Shown here piece by piece: positions 60,601 through 64,000 of a stretch of 64,000 bases of DNA (positions within the stretch are counted from its first letter, which is position 1; every line of letters begins with the position of its first letter). The translations under genes and the position numbers were made by a program. Under the pieces are notes generated by a model. It had not been told where the DNA came from, searched no databases, and saw nothing but the letters and a program-made list of their open reading frames with translations. Where the stretch lies: the NCBI RefSeq assembly GCF_009192735.1, contig NZ_VTFU01000005.1, positions 62,001 through 126,000 on the forward strand. Direction: 5' to 3'. The stretch is from Arthrobacter gandavensis. Its GTDB lineage: Bacteria; Actinomycetota; Actinomycetes; Actinomycetales; Micrococcaceae.

Positions 60601-62681
60601 GTGAGCTGCAACGGCTCGTTGCCGAACGCCGGGTCCGGGGAATTGAAGGAGTCGCTGACCTGCTCCGACTGCTGGGACCGCTCACTGTGTCTGAAACGGC
60701 GGCCCGCCTGCAGCCCGCAGACAGCACTGTCACAGCCGAAGCCGCAACCTCCACCGAGTCCCCAACGTCCAGCGACGCCGCAACCTCCACCGACACCCCA
60801 ACCTCCAGCGACGCCGCGGTGCCTGCGCCGCAGCCCCAACCTGAGCACGCATCCCAGGAGTATGCCTCCGAACTCCTCGAGGAATTGGTCCGTTCAAACC
60901 GGGCCCTCAAAGTCGGTGTCGCCGGACTGACGCGCTACGCCGCGATTGAAGATGCGGGGCGCCTGCGCGATGCCCTGGGCGTCCCCCTTCCCATGGGGGT
61001 GCCATTGGCCTTCATCGAGCCGGTTGCCGACCCCTTGGGCGACTTGGTGGGCCGCTATGCCCGAACCCACGGGCCCTTCACCGCCGCAGAAGCTGCGGCG
61101 AGACTTGGGCTGGGCGTCGCCGTCGTCACCGGAACCCTCCAGCGGCTTGCCGGTGAGGGACGGGTTGTCGAAGGGGAATTCCGGCCCGCGGAAACCAGCA
61201 TCCTCGATGCAGCAGCGGGAGTCGATTCGACACCCGGTGCCGTTATCACCGTGCCGGCGGCTCCGGGAGGATCGGAATGGTGTGACGCAGAGGTGCTGCG
61301 CCGTCTGCGCCGACGTTCGCTGGCTGCCCTCCGGTCGGAGGTGGAGCCGGTGGATCCGGCGACCTATGGCCGGTTCCTGCCCGTTTGGCAGAACATCGGC
61401 TCCTCGCTCCGCGGACTCGACGGCGTCGTCACGGTCATCGATCAACTGTCCGGTGTTCCCATTCCGGCATCAGCATGGGAGCCGCTCATTTTGGCTTCCC
61501 GGGTCAGGAATTATGCTCCTTCGATGCTGGATGAATTGACTGCCACGGGTGAGGTTCTATGGTCAGGGACCGCGTCCCTTCCGGGAAACGATGGGTGGAT
61601 TTCCCTGCACCTCGCCGAAAACGCACCCCTGACCCTTAACCCGGTGGACGATTTTGATCCCTCCGACCTGCAGGTGCAGTTACTGAATTTGCTGTCCGGC
61701 GGAGGCGCCTACTTCTTCCGCCAACTCCTTGATGGCCTGGCGGCACAAAGCCCAGAGGGCCATCAATCCTCTGACGCCGACGTCATAGCAGCCCTGTGGG
61801 ACCTGGTCTGGTCCGGACGGATCACCAACGACACCTTTACTCCGGTTCGGTCCCTGCTGTCGGGAGGTAAAACGGCACATAAGCAGCGTGCCGCAACTCC
61901 CCGTGCCCGCACCGCACGGCTCAGCAGGATTGGCCGTGCTCCGGGCGCTTCCCTCACCGGAGGTTCCATGCGCCTTGCGGCCGGAAACCAGCCCGCTGCC
62001 CTGCGCAACGCACCGCAGCTGGTCGCCGGACGATGGAGCATGCTTCCTCCGGTCGAAAGTGACACCACCGTTCACGCCCATGCGACAGCGGAGCTTCTCA
62101 TGGACCGGTACGGAATTCTTACCCGTGGATCCGTTGCCAGTGAAGGAACCCCCGGCGGCTTTGGCCTGTTGTACCGGGTGCTCGCACGGCTGGAGGAAAT
62201 GGGACGCTGCCGCCGGGGGTACTTCATCGAACAGCTTGGTGCTGCACAGTTTGCCGTTCCCGCAACTGTCGACCGGCTCCGGTCATTTTCGGAGGACGCC
62301 CAGCTGCGGAAGCCGGAACCCACCGCAGTGGCGCTGGCTGCCACAGATCCGGCCAACCCCTACGGTGCTGCACTGCCGTGGCCTGCGCTCGACGGCGGAC
62401 ACCGTCCCGGACGAAAGGCCGGCGCACTGGTGGTTCTCGTGGATGGAAACCTGTCCCTCTATGCCGAACGAGGAGGCAAGACTCTTCTCGCATTCACCGA
62501 AGACCCGGCAACTCTCGAGCTTTCCGCCGAAGCGCTGGTGGGAATCATCCGCCGCGGTGCCGCTGAGAAAATGGCAATCGAGAAGGTCAACGGGCAGGAT
62601 GTCCTGGACACCGACGCCGCCAAAGCCCTCACCCGCGCCGGCTTTTACACCACGCCTAAAGGGCTGCGTTACCGTGTGTGA
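57642..62681 (+). CDS. lhr: Large helicase-related protein Lhr
   Basis: 1679 residues, 3'-5' DNA helicase implicated in DNA repair. ATG 57642; the earlier codons are not part of the gene. Helicase motifs: FTPATREWFEGAFTAPTPAQ (Q motif), VVAPTGSGKTLAAFL (Walker A), VDEVHAVAGTKRGAHL (II), IGLSATV (III), SSLELGIDMGAVDLVIQ (V) and SGLQRVGRAGHQVG (VI). A winged-helix region and the long Lhr C-terminal domain follow (for example GILTRGSVASEGTPGG). A Thr/Ser/Ala-rich insert near 1035-1065 contains a doubled 36-nt unit. The next gene, nei, follows 77 nt downstream. Confidence 0.96.
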   Translation: MTSGASVLQKFTPATREWFEGAFTAPTPAQTGAWEAISEGANALVVAPTGSGKTLAAFLWALDSFIASAAGTATAASATTPPPATPSAEEPGKAPGRKRNTEPKRKTKVLYISPLKALGVDVERNLRSPLIGITQTAKRLGLPAPGITVGVRSGDTPQNERRALLTRPPDILITTPESLFLMLTSRARETLAEVDTVIVDEVHAVAGTKRGAHLAVTLARLDAMLSKPVQRIGLSATVEPHETVARFLGGNAPVKIVAPSSTKSWNLTVTVPVEDMSDLGGTPATEDTVEGGYAPQASIWPHVEEKIVDLIEDNRSTIVFANSRRLAERLTARLNEIHAYRKEAAVLSEAALAASTGTDDPVGAAPGSAPGGTGAGRIPAARPPAQLMAQAGVSIRYRDQEPPAADNENPLLARAHHGSVSKDQRALIEDDLKSGRLRCVVATSSLELGIDMGAVDLVIQVESPPSVASGLQRVGRAGHQVGETSQGVMFPKHRGDLLNSTVVAERMLAGEIEPLYIPANPLDILAQQTVAAAALGSIDVEEWFDVVRRSAPFAGLPRSAFDATLDLLAGRYPSDEFAELRPRIIWDRTEGTITGRPGAQRLAVTSGGTIPDRGLFGVYLVGDSEGKNSRRVGELDEEMVYESRVGDVFALGATSWRIEDITHDRVLVSPAFGQPGKLPFWRGDSLGRPVELGRALGAFVREMSGSDDAKARERLSAVGLDEWAAGNLITYLRDQQQATDVVPNDRSLVVERFHDELGDWRVVLHSPYGMPVHAPWALAVGARLHQRYGLDGSAMASDDGIVLRVPLMEDEPPGAELFLFEEDELESIVTAEVGGSALFASRFRECAARALLLPRQNPGKRSPLWQQRQRSAQLLDVAKKYPTFPIVLETVRECLQDVYDLPALKDIAAGIERREIRLVETTTPSPSPFARSLLFGYVGAFLYEGDSPLAERRAAALSLDPTLLNELLGRAELRELLDARIIAQVERELQRLVAERRVRGIEGVADLLRLLGPLTVSETAARLQPADSTVTAEAATSTESPTSSDAATSTDTPTSSDAAVPAPQPQPEHASQEYASELLEELVRSNRALKVGVAGLTRYAAIEDAGRLRDALGVPLPMGVPLAFIEPVADPLGDLVGRYARTHGPFTAAEAAARLGLGVAVVTGTLQRLAGEGRVVEGEFRPAETSILDAAAGVDSTPGAVITVPAAPGGSEWCDAEVLRRLRRRSLAALRSEVEPVDPATYGRFLPVWQNIGSSLRGLDGVVTVIDQLSGVPIPASAWEPLILASRVRNYAPSMLDELTATGEVLWSGTASLPGNDGWISLHLAENAPLTLNPVDDFDPSDLQVQLLNLLSGGGAYFFRQLLDGLAAQSPEGHQSSDADVIAALWDLVWSGRITNDTFTPVRSLLSGGKTAHKQRAATPRARTARLSRIGRAPGASLTGGSMRLAAGNQPAALRNAPQLVAGRWSMLPPVESDTTVHAHATAELLMDRYGILTRGSVASEGTPGGFGLLYRVLARLEEMGRCRRGYFIEQLGAAQFAVPATVDRLRSFSEDAQLRKPEPTAVALAATDPANPYGAALPWPALDGGHRPGRKAGALVVLVDGNLSLYAERGGKTLLAFTEDPATLELSAEALVGIIRRGAAEKMAIEKVNGQDVLDTDAAKALTRAGFYTTPKGLRYRV
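60744..60815 (+). repeat. 36-nt tandem duplication in lhr
   Basis: Two consecutive copies differing at four positions, encoding ATSTESPTSSDA and ATSTDTPTSSDA in the lhr low-complexity linker. Confidence 0.8.
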
Positions 62682-62758
62682 TTCCGTTCGAAAGCCAGGT
62701 ATCCAACGGAGCCTTCCCTCTCCGCTCGCCTTGGGAACCCACAGCCGAGGAGGTTACC

Positions 62759-63568
62759 GTGCCTGAAGGAGATACCGTATGGCGCAGTGCCCGGGAACTA
62801 CACGCTGCGCTTGGCGGACAGACCCTCACCCGGTGCGACATCCGGGTACCGAAATTCGCCACGACGGATTTCTCCGGCAGCACAGTCACTGATGTTGTTT
62901 CCCGCGGCAAACACCTCCTGATTCGGCTGGGCGATCCAGAGAACGGATGGTTGCTGCATTCCCATCTCAAGATGGAGGGACTGTGGCACGTATATGGCCG
63001 GGGCGAGAGGTGGCGGCGTCCGGCCTTCAAGGCACGGTGCATCCTTGAGACGGAACAGAAGCAGGTGGTTGGTTTCGATCTTGGCTTCCTGCGCGTTCTT
63101 CCACGCGCTGAGGAGGACGACGCCGTGGGCTACTTGGGTCCGGATCTGCTCGGCCCGGACTGGGATGCTGCGGAGGCGCTGCGCCGGTTGGAAGCGGTCC
63201 CTGAACGGCCCATCGGGTTGGCGCTGCTGGACCAGCGCAATCTGGCGGGCATTGGCAATGTGTACCGCTGCGAAATCTGTTTCCTTGCCGGCGTGCATCC
63301 GTTGACGCCGGTGGGAGAAGTGACCAACCTGCCGCGGATTGTTGATCTCTCCAAGCGTCTGCTCGAAGCCAATAAGTCGCGGAGCCGGCGGATCACCACC
63401 GGAAACAGAACCCGCGATCCCCTGTGGGTGTACAACCGTGAAACCAGGGGTTGCCTGCGGTGCGGAACAAAGGTTGCACATGAACTCGTCGGGGACAACG
63501 AGTTGGAACTGCGGGACTTGTATTACTGCCCGCATTGCCAGCCTGCCACACAGGTTCAGCACCCGTGA
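62759..63568 (+). CDS. nei: Fpg/Nei-family DNA glycosylase (endonuclease VIII-like)
   Basis: 269 residues, base-excision repair enzyme removing oxidised bases and cleaving the strand. GTG start at 62759 preceded by GAGGAGG; it begins PEGDTVWRSARELH with the catalytic Pro-Glu after the initiator. Lysine and H2TH region in LLDQRNLAGIGNVYRCEIC, then the zinc finger C-L-R-C at GCLRCGTK and YYCPHCQ. The family pairs with lhr in actinobacteria. The in-frame extension upstream of the GTG is not used. Confidence 0.95.
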   Translation: MPEGDTVWRSARELHAALGGQTLTRCDIRVPKFATTDFSGSTVTDVVSRGKHLLIRLGDPENGWLLHSHLKMEGLWHVYGRGERWRRPAFKARCILETEQKQVVGFDLGFLRVLPRAEEDDAVGYLGPDLLGPDWDAAEALRRLEAVPERPIGLALLDQRNLAGIGNVYRCEICFLAGVHPLTPVGEVTNLPRIVDLSKRLLEANKSRSRRITTGNRTRDPLWVYNRETRGCLRCGTKVAHELVGDNELELRDLYYCPHCQPATQVQHP

Positions 63569-63651
63569 CAAAAACCGGTGCAGTGCAAAAACCCCTGCGT
63601 AAAGACAGCGGCCGCACGTAGTCTCCACTGGGGAGGAAATCTGGCAGCGTC

Positions 63652-64000
63652 ATGTCCGCGCCATACAGGGAAGCAGGCGGGGCTGCAACGTACTGTGGCG
63701 GTATGTGCCCTTCCCAGCCCAAAGGAGTGCCGGGCTTCTGGTATTCGGGAGACCCGAAGCAGGAGTCGAGCCGGACTGCTCTCAAAGCCCTGCGGGACTA
63801 TCGCACGGCTGAACAGGACATGCGACGCCGCACCAGGGAGGCCTTGGGGATCAATGAAAAGGACATGCAGGCGCTGCGGCACCTCATGCGGGCCCAGCAG
63901 CAGGGCAACAACCTCGGTCCCACAGACATCAGCCGTCTGCTCGCCATCTCCACTGCGTCCACCACCGCATTGATCGACCGCCTCGTGAGCAGCGGACATA
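63652..64000 (+). CDS. MarR-family regulator, 3' end missing at window edge
   Basis: About 116 codons visible, running off the right end. Seen: ALKALRDYRTAEQDMRRRTREALG, INEKDMQALRHLMRAQQQG, then GPTDISRLLAISTASTTALIDRLVSSGH, which is the winged HTH start of a MarR protein. The start may be ATG 63652 (GGAGGA about 15 nt upstream) or a later codon near 63703-63727. Ligand unknown. Confidence 0.85.
   Translation, partial: MSAPYREAGGAATYCGGMCPSQPKGVPGFWYSGDPKQESSRTALKALRDYRTAEQDMRRRTREALGINEKDMQALRHLMRAQQQGNNLGPTDISRLLAISTASTTALIDRLVSSGH

Overview
The window looks like a chromosomal segment of a high-GC actinobacterium, most likely Micrococcaceae (Arthrobacter-like). This rests on GC-rich coding sequence, a GTP-type PEP carboxykinase, a GAF-ANTAR regulator, a DUF222-HNH nuclease, an Lhr-Nei pair and a bacterial Fpg/Nei enzyme starting at GTG. 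The genus is inferred from gene content. I see no integrase, transposase or CRISPR array.

Left part (1-20.8 kb): a truncated cstA peptide transporter, a quinone oxidoreductase, tRNA-Ser(UGA) and a very large secreted nuclease/5'-nucleotidase behind a PHO-box-like repeat. Next comes an amine (putrescine/GABA-type) catabolic locus. A five-gene minus-strand operon (APC permease, SMR exporter, FAD amine oxidase, cupin, aminobutyraldehyde dehydrogenase) is divergent from an aldehyde dehydrogenase and an Lrp/AsnC regulator. A solitary cytochrome oxidase subunit I gene, a third aldehyde dehydrogenase, an epoxide-hydrolase-like protein and a VOC protein follow.

Middle part (20.8-44 kb) is mixed housekeeping. 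It holds an FAD/NAD(P)-binding protein, a prolyl oligopeptidase with an ArsR-type regulator, tRNA-Ser(GCU), an aldo/keto reductase, a dienoyl-CoA isomerase-like enzyme, a FadR-type regulator with a proline-rich tail, a RecQ-phosphoribosyltransferase fusion, phosphomannomutase, pckG, tRNA-Arg(ACG), two flavin disulfide/ferredoxin reductases, SixA, an orphan winged-helix regulator, upp, tadA, a PNPOx-fold protein and tRNA-Ser(CGA).

Right part (44-64 kb) has the accessory modules. A translationally coupled phospholipid operon (CDP-alcohol phosphotransferase, PlsC, CdsA), followed by a macrolide-kinase homologue, is divergent from a DedA-like membrane protein across a perfect operator-like palindrome. 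A type VII-style cassette follows: a small helical protein, a Tox-REase-5 nuclease toxin and an Imm52-like immunity protein. Then come GAF-ANTAR, a patatin phospholipase with a structured intergenic region between them, rlmH, a YcnI copper protein, a DUF4232-like lipoprotein, a DUF222-HNH nuclease with an internal 15-nt tandem repeat, lhr, nei and a truncated MarR gene.

Common themes are carbon and amine use in starvation (cstA, pckG, amine operon; CRP-type sites lie upstream of cstA and pckG), phosphate scavenging (nuclease/5'-nucleotidase with PHO box), envelope lipid modification, and interbacterial competition. Start codons were picked from Shine-Dalgarno spacing and family length. All family calls are from reading the translated sequence, with no database search.
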